Below the pieces are notes generated by a model. It did not search any database. It had not been told where the DNA came from and saw only the letters and a program-made list of their open reading frames with translations. The translations under genes and the position numbers were made by a program. From Dongia_B soli (GTDB taxonomy: Bacteria; Pseudomonadota; Alphaproteobacteria; Dongiales; Dongiaceae), in NCBI RefSeq assembly GCF_034044715.1, contig NZ_JAXCLW010000005.1, positions 186,001 through 250,000 of the forward strand: DNA of 64,000 bases. The letters run 5' to 3'. This document shows, piece after piece, positions 17,938-26,266 of this stretch; positions within the stretch are counted from its first letter, which is position 1, and every line of letters begins with the position of its first letter.

Positions 17938-18001
17938 CGATCACTAAATAATTGCTAATGGAGGATTGCGGTCGACGTCAAGAGGAATTATTTATTGATC
18001 G
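17938..18001. promoter_or_regulatory. Inverted-repeat operator between SDR and TetR genes
   Basis: Arms CGATCACTAAATAATT (17938-17953) and AATTATTTATTGATCG (17986-18001) match 15 of 16 positions as inverted repeats, 32 bp apart, in an AT-rich stretch between the divergent starts. The second arm ends 17 bp before the TetR ATG at 18019. This is the expected place for a TetR dimer pair to repress both genes. Confidence 0.7.
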
Positions 18002-18018
18002 CTAAAGAGAGGTGCGAA

Positions 18019-18624
18019 ATGCGAACCGGACGGCCGCGCGGCTTCGATCGGGATCAGGCTCTGCAAATTGCCATGGAGATGTTCTGGCAACGCGGTTTTG
18101 CCGCCACCTCCATTGCCGATCTATGCGCTGCTTTGGGGATTGCGCCGCCCAGCCTCTATGCCTGCTTTGGCAGCAAGGAGGATCTCTATGAGGCCTGCAT
18201 CTCCCACTACATGAACAATATGGGACCGCGCGTCTGGGGCGGGTTCCAAAAGGCGGCGACGGCGCGCGATGCCGTCGAAGCCTTTCTCCAGGATTCCGCC
18301 GAAGAGCTACCGGGAATGAACAAGCCGGCCGGCTGCATGGTCACCTTGGCCTATGCCGGCGGCGAGGGAAGCGAGCGGCTCAACCAGGTCGTCGAAGATG
18401 CCAGGCGCGAGAGCTTTCTGCTGGTGGAGCGGCGGATCAAAAAAGCGATCGCCCAGGGCGAGATCGGCAAGAAGGCAGATCCGGCGGCGATTGCCCGTTA
18501 CGTTCTCAGTGTCCAGCAAGGCATGTCGATCCAGGCCCGCGACGGCGCCACCGCCGAGGAGCTGCGCGAGGTCGCCAGCGCCGCGATGAAGGCCTGGCCC
18601 GCGCTCACCGGCGAAGGTCGATGA
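18019..18624 (+). CDS. TetR/AcrR-family transcriptional regulator
   Basis: This is a 201-residue protein with an N-terminal helix-turn-helix (G-R-P-R-G-F-D-R-D-Q-A-L..., then A-A-T-S-I-A-D-L-C-A-A-L-G-I-A-P-P-S-L-Y-A-C-F-G-S-K). The C-terminal ligand-binding region is all-helical. The ATG at 18019 with GAGAGGTGCGAA upstream is preferred over the TTG at 17995. It is divergent from the SDR gene, whose expression it probably represses from the inverted repeat at 17938-18001, while autoregulating. The inducer is not known. Confidence 0.9.
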   Translation: MRTGRPRGFDRDQALQIAMEMFWQRGFAATSIADLCAALGIAPPSLYACFGSKEDLYEACISHYMNNMGPRVWGGFQKAATARDAVEAFLQDSAEELPGMNKPAGCMVTLAYAGGEGSERLNQVVEDARRESFLLVERRIKKAIAQGEIGKKADPAAIARYVLSVQQGMSIQARDGATAEELREVASAAMKAWPALTGEGR

Positions 18625-18702
18625 CGACCTTGTCGTTGCCGTCTCTGCAAAGTCATTGATGGCGCTGTTGCCAGTCATCACGGGCATTCGTGACACCCAG
18701 CC

Positions 18703-18852
18703 TGCGCGGCGGTCTCGGCCGGTGGATCGAACCACAGCCTCGACATCGGCTATGACGGGCAGGCGGCGAAGGACAGCTACAATCACAGCTTCAATGCCGA
18801 TCTGGTTTGGAAGTTTTCAGGTGCTGACATTCATCTTGCCGGCATCACCTAG
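18703..18852 (+). pseudogene. Possible remnant of a beta-barrel protein C-terminus
   Basis: In a 780-bp gap without an intact gene, the frame ending at 18850-18852 reads G-G-S-N-H-S-L-D-I-G-Y-D-G and later N-A-D-L-V-W-K-F. This is the alternating pattern of outer-membrane strands. There is no start, signal or wider homology visible. The rest of the gap to 19403 holds a degenerate palindrome near 18957-18990 and nothing else I can support. Confidence 0.25.
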
Positions 18853-19403
18853 CCATGGATGACAAGCTGGTTTGTGGTGGGCGCTGCGCGGGATCGTTCG
18901 CCGATGCGTGCTGGCGGTGTTCCTGGCCATCGCAGGCTGCCTAATGACATCCCCGCTTGTCACCCGTGGCTTGATCCAAAGGGCCCTGGGCAGGAACGCG
19001 CGCTGCTTTGGATCCGGCTTCTCGATGTCGATCGAACTCGATCTTCGCGCCTCGTCTTCATCCCCTGTGGCGAAGGAGACACGACGTAAAACAAACACGT
19101 GGCTCGTCATACGCGCAAGACGGTCAGGCGATGGTAAGGCGGACATGACTGTTGTTAAGTGCCGATGCTTGTTCTGGAGTCACTGCGCGTGACGCGCATC
19201 ACATCTCTTTACCGAATGCACTGCTGCTGACGCGGCCTTATCGGACAATCATCTTGTTGGCTGTGATTTAAAGCCGCATACCGGAATATTCACCCTGAAA
19301 TTGTCACCCATACAAAAATTCAATGTTGAAGGGTGCAATGACGACGATCCGGCGCTAATCTACGGCGCAGTTGGGGACTGCGGTCAGTGGGAGCGTCGCG
19401 ACG

Positions 19404-21203
19404 ATGTCGGACTTTATTTCCCCTCACCCGCGGCTGGTCGCAATCCTGGCTGCCGACGTTGTCGGTTACAGTCGACTGATGGAAGTCGACGAAGTGGGCA
19501 CGCTGAATGCTTTGAAGTCGCGGCGGCGGGAGATCGTCGAACCCTTGGTCGCGCGTCATCAAGGACGCATTTTCAAGGTTACCGGCGATGCGGTGCTGAT
19601 CGAGTTCTCCAGCCCCGTCAATGCGGTGAAATGCGCCATCGAATTGCAGGCCGGCATGGCCTGCGCCAACAAGGCGGTGGCAGAGGACCGGCATGTCAAT
19701 CTGCGCGTCGGCATCAATCTCGGCGATGTGTTGATCGAGGGGCGCGATCTCTATGGCGACAGCGTCAATGTGGCGGCACGGCTGGAAAGCATCGCGGCGC
19801 CCGGCGGCATCATGATTTCCGGCTCGACCTATGATCACATCGCCAACAAGGTCGGTATCGGCTTCGAGGATCTCGGCGTCCGGCAGTTGAAGAACATCGC
19901 CCGGCCGGTCAGGGTCTATCGCGCCACCGGGACGCCCAGCGTCATGAATACACCCGGCATCAGCCTGCGTGCTAGCACGGCCGATCTCCTGGCGACCGAG
20001 AAGCCGACGGTCGCCGTGCTGCCTTTCGTCAATATGAGCGGAAATCCCGATCCGGATTTCTTCTGCGACGGCATGACGGAGAATATCATCACCGGCCTGT
20101 CGCGCTTCCGCGATCTCTTCGTCATCGCCAGCAATTCGACCTTCGCCTATAAAGGCTGCGCCGTGAATGTCCAGGAGGTGAGCCGCGATCTCGGCGCGCG
20201 CTACATCCTGGAAGGCAGCGTGCAGCGGCACACCGAGACCCTGCGCGTCAATGTACGGCTGATCGACGGCCTTACCGGGAGACATCTCTGGGCCGAGCGT
20301 TATGACCGCCATATCGACTGCATCTTCGCGGTCCAGGACGAGGTGACGGCGCTGATCGTCGGCACACTCGCCAGCACCCATGGCGGCCGGCTGAACAAGG
20401 CCTGGCGGCACGGAGAAGCTGCAGCCCTGAGAAACGGTGCGGCGAACGGGCACGCCCATCCTGCTGCGCGCGATGACGAAAAGGGTGGTGGCGGCACCAA
20501 GAATCTGCCGGCGCTCAGCTACTTCCTGCGTGGCATGGAATTGCTGCATAGCTTCAACAAGGAGAACAACCAGCGGGCGCGCGAATTGTTCGAAATCTCG
20601 GCGCAGCTCGATCCCAGCTATGCCAAGCCGGTGTCGAAGATCGCCTGGTGCCATATGGTGGATGCCAATTTCGGCTGGGTCGAGGATGCGGCGGCCGCGC
20701 TGGAGAAGGGGCTGGAATTCGCCAGCGCCGCCATCGCCATCGATGATGACGAGGCCTGGGGCCATCACGCGCTGGCCGGCTATTACATGTTCAAACGGCG
20801 CTACGGCCCGGCCGTCGCCGAATATGAGAAAGCGGTGGCGCGCAATCCCAACGATGCCGATACGCTGACCGATTATGCCTGGTGCCTGGATTACGCCGGC
20901 CGGCCGAAAGCGGCGCTGGAGCTCGCGCATAAGGCCATGCGCCTCAATCCCTATTGTCCCGAATGGTATGTGGCACAGTTGGGGCAGATCTATTTCGATG
21001 CGCGGCAATATGAGGATGCCGTCACCAGCCTGTCCGGGTTGCGCGATCTCGATACCGTGCCGATCCACCTGATCCTGGCGGCGAGCCATGCGGCGCTGGA
21101 CAATGATGCGGCGCGGCAGGCCATCGCCCATGTCCTGGAACTCGACCTCGCCCATTTCCGCAACAAGCTGCGCAAGGCGGGTCTGGGAGTAGCACGGCAT
21201 TGA
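19404..21203 (+). CDS. Class III adenylate/guanylate cyclase with TolB-like and TPR domains
   Basis: This is a 599-residue protein. Residues about 8-170 form a class III cyclase domain: L-A-A-D-V-V-G-Y-S-R-L-M with the metal Asp, F-K-V-T-G-D-A-V-L-I-E-F with the second Asp, and L-Y-G-D-S-V-N-V-A-A-R-L. Residues about 195-330 carry a TolB-like N-terminal-type domain (V-A-V-L-P-F-V-N-M-S-G). The rest is TPR. This layout is common in rhizobial and related genomes, where such proteins make cAMP in response to unknown cues. No membrane segment is visible. The ATG at 19404 has GGGAG nine bases upstream. It is a single gene, followed directly by a palindrome. Confidence 0.88.
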   Translation: MSDFISPHPRLVAILAADVVGYSRLMEVDEVGTLNALKSRRREIVEPLVARHQGRIFKVTGDAVLIEFSSPVNAVKCAIELQAGMACANKAVAEDRHVNLRVGINLGDVLIEGRDLYGDSVNVAARLESIAAPGGIMISGSTYDHIANKVGIGFEDLGVRQLKNIARPVRVYRATGTPSVMNTPGISLRASTADLLATEKPTVAVLPFVNMSGNPDPDFFCDGMTENIITGLSRFRDLFVIASNSTFAYKGCAVNVQEVSRDLGARYILEGSVQRHTETLRVNVRLIDGLTGRHLWAERYDRHIDCIFAVQDEVTALIVGTLASTHGGRLNKAWRHGEAAALRNGAANGHAHPAARDDEKGGGGTKNLPALSYFLRGMELLHSFNKENNQRARELFEISAQLDPSYAKPVSKIAWCHMVDANFGWVEDAAAALEKGLEFASAAIAIDDDEAWGHHALAGYYMFKRRYGPAVAEYEKAVARNPNDADTLTDYAWCLDYAGRPKAALELAHKAMRLNPYCPEWYVAQLGQIYFDARQYEDAVTSLSGLRDLDTVPIHLILAASHAALDNDAARQAIAHVLELDLAHFRNKLRKAGLGVARH

Positions 21204-21222
21204 GCAACATGTCCGGCCTCTC

Positions 21223-21255
21223 CCATGGACCCTCGGATCAAGTCCGAGGGTGACA
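21223..21255. repeat. Single palindromic repeat between cyclase and NAD synthase genes
   Basis: One copy in the CCATGG-first orientation lies between convergent genes; it may serve as a bidirectional terminator. Confidence 0.8.
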
Positions 21256-21291
21256 ATCTTGCTTGTGATTGGCGCCGTGTGACAGGCGACG

Positions 21292-23331
21292 TTACGGAAT
21301 GTTCTGCAATTCGTCGATCCAGGCAGTGGCGGAGATATCGCTGGGTGCGCGCCAATCGCTGCGGGGCGAGAGCGAGCCGCCCGAACCGATCTTCGGGCCG
21401 TTCGGCATCGCCGAGCGCTTGAACTGGCTGGTGGAGATGAAGCGGCGGAGGAAGAATTCCAGCCAGTGCTTGATCGCGGCGAGATCATGGGTCGGTTCCT
21501 GCTGCACAGAATCCCCGCCGGCATCCTGGTTCGGCACTGCCCAGGCTTGCTGCGCCAGAAAGGCGATCTTGCTGGGCGCGAAGCCGAAGCGGCTCAGATG
21601 ATAGAGAAAGAAATCGTGCAGCTCATAGGGGCCGATCTCCGCCTCGGCGTTCTGCGCCTTACCGCGTTGCGAGGGGATGAGCTCGGGCGAGGAAGGGGCG
21701 GTCAGGATCGCGTCCAGCACGAAGAGGACGGGCGTCGCGAAGATCTTCTCATCGACGGCCCAGCGCACGAGAGGCCGCATCAAGGTCTTGGGGACGGAGG
21801 CATTCACATTGTAGTGGGACATGTGATCGCCCACACCGTAGGTCGTGTAGCCCAGCGCCAGTTCCGAGAGATTGCTGGTCCCGACCACCAGGCCCTGATG
21901 AAAATTGGCGAGGCGGAAGAGATAGGCGGCGCGTTCTCCCGCCTGGACGTTTTCGAAGGTGGTGTCATAGACAGCGTCGCCTTCACCCGCCGGATGGTGG
22001 ATATTGACCAACATGTCGCTTGCCGCCTGGGTGATGTCGATTTCATGCGCACCGACTTCGAGATATTGCATCAAGCGCCAGGCAATGCTTCTTGTCCGTT
22101 TGCTGGTGGCGAGGGAGGGCAGGGTGTAAGCGAGGATATCCTGCCGCGGATAGCCGAGCCGGTCGAAGGCGACCGTGGTGACGAGCAAGGCCTGGGTTGA
22201 ATCGATGCCACCCGATATGCCCAGCAGCGCCTTCTTGATGCCGGTTCCTTCCAGCCGCCGCATGAGACCCTGAACCTGGATCTCGAAGACCTCGCGGCAG
22301 CGGGCGGCGCGCTCCTCGACGCCGGCCGGTACATAGGGATAACGGGAAATGGCGCGTTGCAGGGTCCAGGAATTCTTGGCCGGGGTGAAGGGCACGGCAA
22401 CGCGCCGCATCGGCCGCTGTTCCAGCTGTGCGCAATCATGAAAGCTGGTGAGGCGGAGGCGTTCCTGGCAAAGCTTGGCAAGATCGAGATCGGCGGAGAT
22501 CCAATGCGAGCCGGTCGCGAAGCGGACGCTTTCCGCCAAGAGCTCGCCATTCTCATAGATCGTCATATGGCCGTCCCAGCAGAGATCGGTGGTCGACTCG
22601 CCATAGCCCGCGCCGGCATAGAGATAACCGGCCACACAGCGTCCGGATTGCGAGGCGCAGAGCAGCCGGCGGTAATCCGCTTTGCCGGTGGTCACATTGC
22701 TGGCGGAAAGATTGGCAAGCACCGTGGCGCCGCTCAGGGCGGCGCGGCTGCTGGGCGGGACCGGCACCCAGAGATCTTCGCAAATCTCCACATGCATCGC
22801 GAAGCCGGGGCAGGCCGGCACCTCGAAAATGAGATCGCGGCCAAAAGGGATATCGGTTCCCGACAATCGGGCCGTCGTCGAAACGGCATGTTCGGCGGAA
22901 CAGAAGTAGCGCTTCTCGTAGAATTCGCGATAGCTCGGCAGATAGGTCTTGGGCACGATGCCGAAGATTTCGCCGCGATAGATGACGACCGCGCAATTGA
23001 ACAGACGTTGATCGATCCGCAGCGGCGCGCCGATCACCAGGATCGGCGCCAATTCCTTGCTGGCATCGACGACCGAAAGGAGCGCCGTTTCGACCGAGGT
23101 GAGAAGGGCATCCTGGTGAAAGAGATCATCGATCGAATAACCGGAAAGACTGAGCTCGGGAAAAACGATGAGGCCCACTTGCTGCTCGCTGGCCTGGCGG
23201 CTCAGCGTCACGATCTCATTGGCATTCAAGTCGGGCTGGCCGGGCCAAACCAGCGATGTCGCCGCGGCGACGCGGAAGAAGCCATGAGTGTAGATGGAGT
23301 GAAACGACTCTGCACGACGTGACGTGCTCAT
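21292..23331 (-). CDS. nadE: Glutamine-dependent NAD(+) synthase
   Basis: This is a 679-residue two-domain enzyme that makes NAD from deamido-NAD, ATP and glutamine. The N-terminal nitrilase-type glutaminase has its Glu59-Lys128-Cys184 triad (V-F-P-E-L-S, V-P-K-T-Y-L, V-E-I-C-E-D-L-W). The C-terminal synthetase has the P-loop S-G-G-I-D-S-T at 373-379. The length fits the long glutamine-hydrolysing class, so no separate glutaminase is needed. The ATG at 23331 follows a GGGGG ribosome site. The gene is monocistronic, with a palindrome after its stop. Confidence 0.95.
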   Translation of the reverse strand: MSTSRRAESFHSIYTHGFFRVAAATSLVWPGQPDLNANEIVTLSRQASEQQVGLIVFPELSLSGYSIDDLFHQDALLTSVETALLSVVDASKELAPILVIGAPLRIDQRLFNCAVVIYRGEIFGIVPKTYLPSYREFYEKRYFCSAEHAVSTTARLSGTDIPFGRDLIFEVPACPGFAMHVEICEDLWVPVPPSSRAALSGATVLANLSASNVTTGKADYRRLLCASQSGRCVAGYLYAGAGYGESTTDLCWDGHMTIYENGELLAESVRFATGSHWISADLDLAKLCQERLRLTSFHDCAQLEQRPMRRVAVPFTPAKNSWTLQRAISRYPYVPAGVEERAARCREVFEIQVQGLMRRLEGTGIKKALLGISGGIDSTQALLVTTVAFDRLGYPRQDILAYTLPSLATSKRTRSIAWRLMQYLEVGAHEIDITQAASDMLVNIHHPAGEGDAVYDTTFENVQAGERAAYLFRLANFHQGLVVGTSNLSELALGYTTYGVGDHMSHYNVNASVPKTLMRPLVRWAVDEKIFATPVLFVLDAILTAPSSPELIPSQRGKAQNAEAEIGPYELHDFFLYHLSRFGFAPSKIAFLAQQAWAVPNQDAGGDSVQQEPTHDLAAIKHWLEFFLRRFISTSQFKRSAMPNGPKIGSGGSLSPRSDWRAPSDISATAWIDELQNIP

Positions 23332-23522
23332 GCGAACCCCCGCAATGACCTGAACCGTCGATACCGTCCAGATCGTAACCTTGAATATTCCTCAAATGAA
23401 GCGAGAGAAGCCTGTCCGGCAGCTGGCGTGCTGCGCTTCGCTCTGTTGCGGCGATCGAGATACCTTCTAAGACTGAAAGCCGCAGGGGGGAATATACGCA
23501 TGAGCCTACGCCGCTATGCGCG

Positions 23523-23780
23523 CTAGCTCTCATCCGTGTCGCGGTTGAGGGGATAGAGGTTCGGGACGAAATCGGAATTTTCTTCGGCCGTCATCTGCTG
23601 TTCGGCTGTCGCGAGATAGTCGTCTGGCTGGCCGCTTCTGCCGGCTTGCAGCCATAATTCATAAGCGCGGCGGCGGATCAGGTCGGGGCGATCGAGATCC
23701 GCTTCGTCTTCGTCGAAGAGATCTTCGTAGCTGGCCGGCGGATTGCTGCCGGCATCGCCCGGCTTGCCTCCGATGCTCAT
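23523..23780 (-). CDS. DUF2934-like small acidic protein
   Basis: This is an 85-residue protein. The central R-R-R-A-Y-E-L-W-L-Q-A-G-R and following A-T-A-E-Q-Q-M match the short DUF2934 motif. The N-terminus is acidic (D-L-F-D-E-D-E-A-D-L-D). The frame is open to 23987, but the ATG at 23780 has GGAGGGAGGCGATC directly upstream and is preferred. The function of the family is unknown. Confidence 0.75.
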   Translation of the reverse strand: MSIGGKPGDAGSNPPASYEDLFDEDEADLDRPDLIRRRAYELWLQAGRSGQPDDYLATAEQQMTAEENSDFVPNLYPLNRDTDES

Positions 23781-24143
23781 GATCGCCTCCCTCCAGAATC
23801 GCTGCGGCGCAGACTCAACGTTGGTGCCGATCACAGGTTCCCCCGCAGAAAGTGAGGAGGGGCGTTGGTGAAGGCTGCCCACGTTCCTGGCGGACGAACC
23901 CCCACCCCGACCTTCTCCCAAGACGGGGGAGGGAGCAGAAACGCCGGCACGGAGGCTTCCTCGCCGCGAAGGAGCAGGATCGAGCAAGGAGAAGGATCGA
24001 AGGTCGGCGCACCCTCGAGGCCTAGCGGCGGAGGAGCGTCACCGCCGAAGCCAGGGAATCCGCCGGGTTGCCGGTTGCGGTGACCTGGGGAAGAGCCCCA
24101 GAGAGAGCCATAGAGACATCTATAGAGGCATCTCCATGTATTG

Positions 24144-24197
24144 ACTATATATCAACGTCAGACAGCGTCATATATATAATATTATTTGATATATAGT
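24144..24197. promoter_or_regulatory. AT-rich segment with 12-bp inverted repeat upstream of terminase genes
   Basis: Bases about 24115-24215 are strikingly AT-rich against a high-GC background. ACTATATATCAA (24144-24155) and TTGATATATAGT (24186-24197) form a perfect inverted repeat with a 30-bp spacer. It resembles a phage-type control region or protein-binding site in front of the terminase pair, but no regulator or integrase gene is next to it. Confidence 0.45.
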
Positions 24198-24322
24198 TAT
24201 TATTATATAAGGGGTTGAGTGCGGTTTCCCGACGGGTTGCCGGGCCGGTTGCCAAGCGGTGGCGGCGTGACGGGTGCTTTCCAGTGTTGATATTAAATCA
24301 ACAATGCTTTATCCTTACCGGC

Positions 24323-25072
24323 ATGAGCGATGAGAGCCAAACACCGCGCCAGCCGGAAAAGCCGAAGCGCAGCCCCCGCCCGAAGGGGCCGATGAAGCCG
24401 ATCAACGACCGGCAGCGCGCCTTCGTGCAGGAATACCTGGTCGATTTCAGCCCGCGGCGCGCGGCGATCCGGGCCGGCTATGCGCCGAAGCGGGCGAATG
24501 CCAGCGCCTACACATTGATCCGCCGGCCGGATGTGCAGGCCCTGATCGCCGAGCGCCAGAAGGAGGCGCGGCTGCGCGCCGAGATCACCATCGACCGCAT
24601 CGTCGCCGAACTGGCGAAGATCGCCTTTGCCGATCCGCGCGATCTCTTCACCGCCGATGGCCGCATGAAGCCGATCCATGAGATGGATGATGCCAGCGCC
24701 GCCAGCCTCTCGGCCTGGGAGGTGATGGTGCTGGCCGGCACGCGCTCCGCCGCCGCGAAAACCGGCGCCGCCAAGGCCGGCGAGATGGGGGTGCCGGCGG
24801 AGACGATCGGCGACCTGCCGCTGGAGGTGCGCAAGATCAAGCGCTGGGACAAGACCAAGGCGCTGGAACTGCTCGGCCGCTATCTCGGCCTCTTCAAGGA
24901 CAAGGTGGAGCTGAGCGCCAGCAGCGATCTCGCCGCCTCGATCGAAGCGGCACGGCGGCGCGCGATGGAGGGGCAGGCCGGTGCGGCGCGGGTGATCGAT
25001 GCGGCGGTGATTGAGGGGGATGTCGTTGAGGGCGAGGCGCGGGAGGTTGAGGGGGAAGAACGTTGCCGATGA
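24323..25072 (+). CDS. Phage terminase small subunit
   Basis: This is a 249-residue protein with the Terminase_2-type N-terminal helix-turn-helix: P-I-N-D-R-Q-R-A-F-V-Q-E-Y-L, A-A-I-R-A-G-Y, then R-R-P-D-V-Q-A-L-I. A central region includes A-F-A-D-P-R-D-L-F, and a C-terminal part with K-A-L-E-L-L-G-R-Y-L-G-L-F resembles the region that contacts the large subunit. It should recognise phage DNA for packaging. The ATG at 24323 begins the expected charged N-terminus; the upstream in-frame TTG at 24215 adds an unlikely stretch. The large subunit gene lies 1.2 kb away across a repeat array, an unusual separation for a normally adjacent pair. Confidence 0.82.
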   Translation: MSDESQTPRQPEKPKRSPRPKGPMKPINDRQRAFVQEYLVDFSPRRAAIRAGYAPKRANASAYTLIRRPDVQALIAERQKEARLRAEITIDRIVAELAKIAFADPRDLFTADGRMKPIHEMDDASAASLSAWEVMVLAGTRSAAAKTGAAKAGEMGVPAETIGDLPLEVRKIKRWDKTKALELLGRYLGLFKDKVELSASSDLAASIEAARRRAMEGQAGAARVIDAAVIEGDVVEGEAREVEGEERCR

Positions 25073-25121
25073 TTAGCCGGCGGCGCGAAATGCCGTCGCA
25101 GAGCGCCAGCACCAAACTGGA

Positions 25122-26158
25122 TTGTCACCCTCGGGCTGGGAAGGGTGGCAGCGTGCGATGACCGGAAACGCCGCCTGGTGCCTCGCACGACGGCAACACG
25201 AAACTGGGTTGTCACCCTCGGGCTTGACGCCGTCGGCGCAGGCCGACCTTCGTCGGCGGGTCCATGGTTTAGGCAGGCGCGATTGCCACTGATGAAGACG
25301 AATGGCGTGTCGTCACCGATGCTTGCTGTTCATCAGTCGCTCCGGTGGACCCTCGGGTCAAGCCCGAGGGTGACAAGCAGGGGATCTAGGCAGCGTGCGA
25401 TGCGGGTTGAGGGAGAGCTGCGTGATGATGGCTGAGCCGAGCGCTGTCGCCACCTGATGCCATCGCACTGCGCCGGCACCAAACTGGATTGTCGGAAGCT
25501 GCCGGTCATGTTCGTCGCAATCCGTTGGCGCTAAACGGGGTTGTCACCCTCGGGCTTGACCCGAGGGTCCATGGCGGCAGCCGCAGGATCGTCGCCGACG
25601 AGGATGCAGTTCGTTGCACGGAGGCCGCTGTTCATCAGTCGCTTCGGTGGACCCTCGGATCAAGTCCGAGGGTGACAAGGGGGGGATCTAGGCAGCGTGC
25701 GATGACCGGAAACGCCGCCTGGTGCCTCGCACGACGGCAACACGAAACCGGGTTGTCACCCTCGGGCTTGACCCCGTCGGCGCAGGCCGACCTTCGTCGG
25801 CGGGTCCATGGTTGAGGCCGCGCAAGGTCAGCGCCGACGAGGATGCAGTTCGTTGCACGAAGGCTGCTGTTCATCAGTCGCTCCGGTGGACCCTCGGATC
25901 AAGTCCGAGGGTGACAAGGGGGGGATCTAAGCAGCGCGCGATGACCGGAAACGCCGCCTGGTGCCTCGCACGACGGCAACACGAAACCGGGTTGTCACCC
26001 TCGGGCTTGACCCGAGGGTCCATGGTTGAGGCCGCGCAGGATCTTAGCGGACGAGGATGCAGTTCGTTGCACGGAGGTCGCTGTTCATCAGTCGCTTCGG
26101 TGGACACCCGCCGACGAAGGTCGGCCTACGCCGACGGCGGTCAAGCCCGAGGGTGACA
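25122..26158. repeat. Palindromic repeat array D between the terminase genes
   Basis: Copies lie near 25208-25267, 25344-25376, 25542-25574, 25645-25677, 25753-25811, 25884-25917, 25992-26024 and 26099-26158, plus a partial copy at 25122. Three copies carry an insert in which GCCGACCTTCGTCGGC forms its own stem. The spacer GATGACCGGAAACGCCGCC recurs at about 25157, 25702 and 25940, so whole modules were duplicated. There is no gene in this 1.2-kb stretch. Confidence 0.88.
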
Positions 26159-26266
26159 AGCGGGGGACGTAGGCAGGGTGCGATGACCGGAAACACTGCG
26201 CCGCAGGATCTTTCATCACACCATGCCGACAACCAATCATCCAACCAACGCAGCCCACGGCCAATC

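Noticed and set aside
19320..21524. 734-residue minus-strand open frame opposite the cyclase gene
   Set aside because: Antisense shadow; the plus strand encodes an unmistakable class III cyclase and TPRs.
23865..24083. Plus-strand frame overlapping the region upstream of the DUF2934 gene
   Set aside because: Pro/Gly/Arg-rich translation of hairpin-type intergenic sequence (CTTCTCCC / GGGGGAGGGAG) without a start signal.
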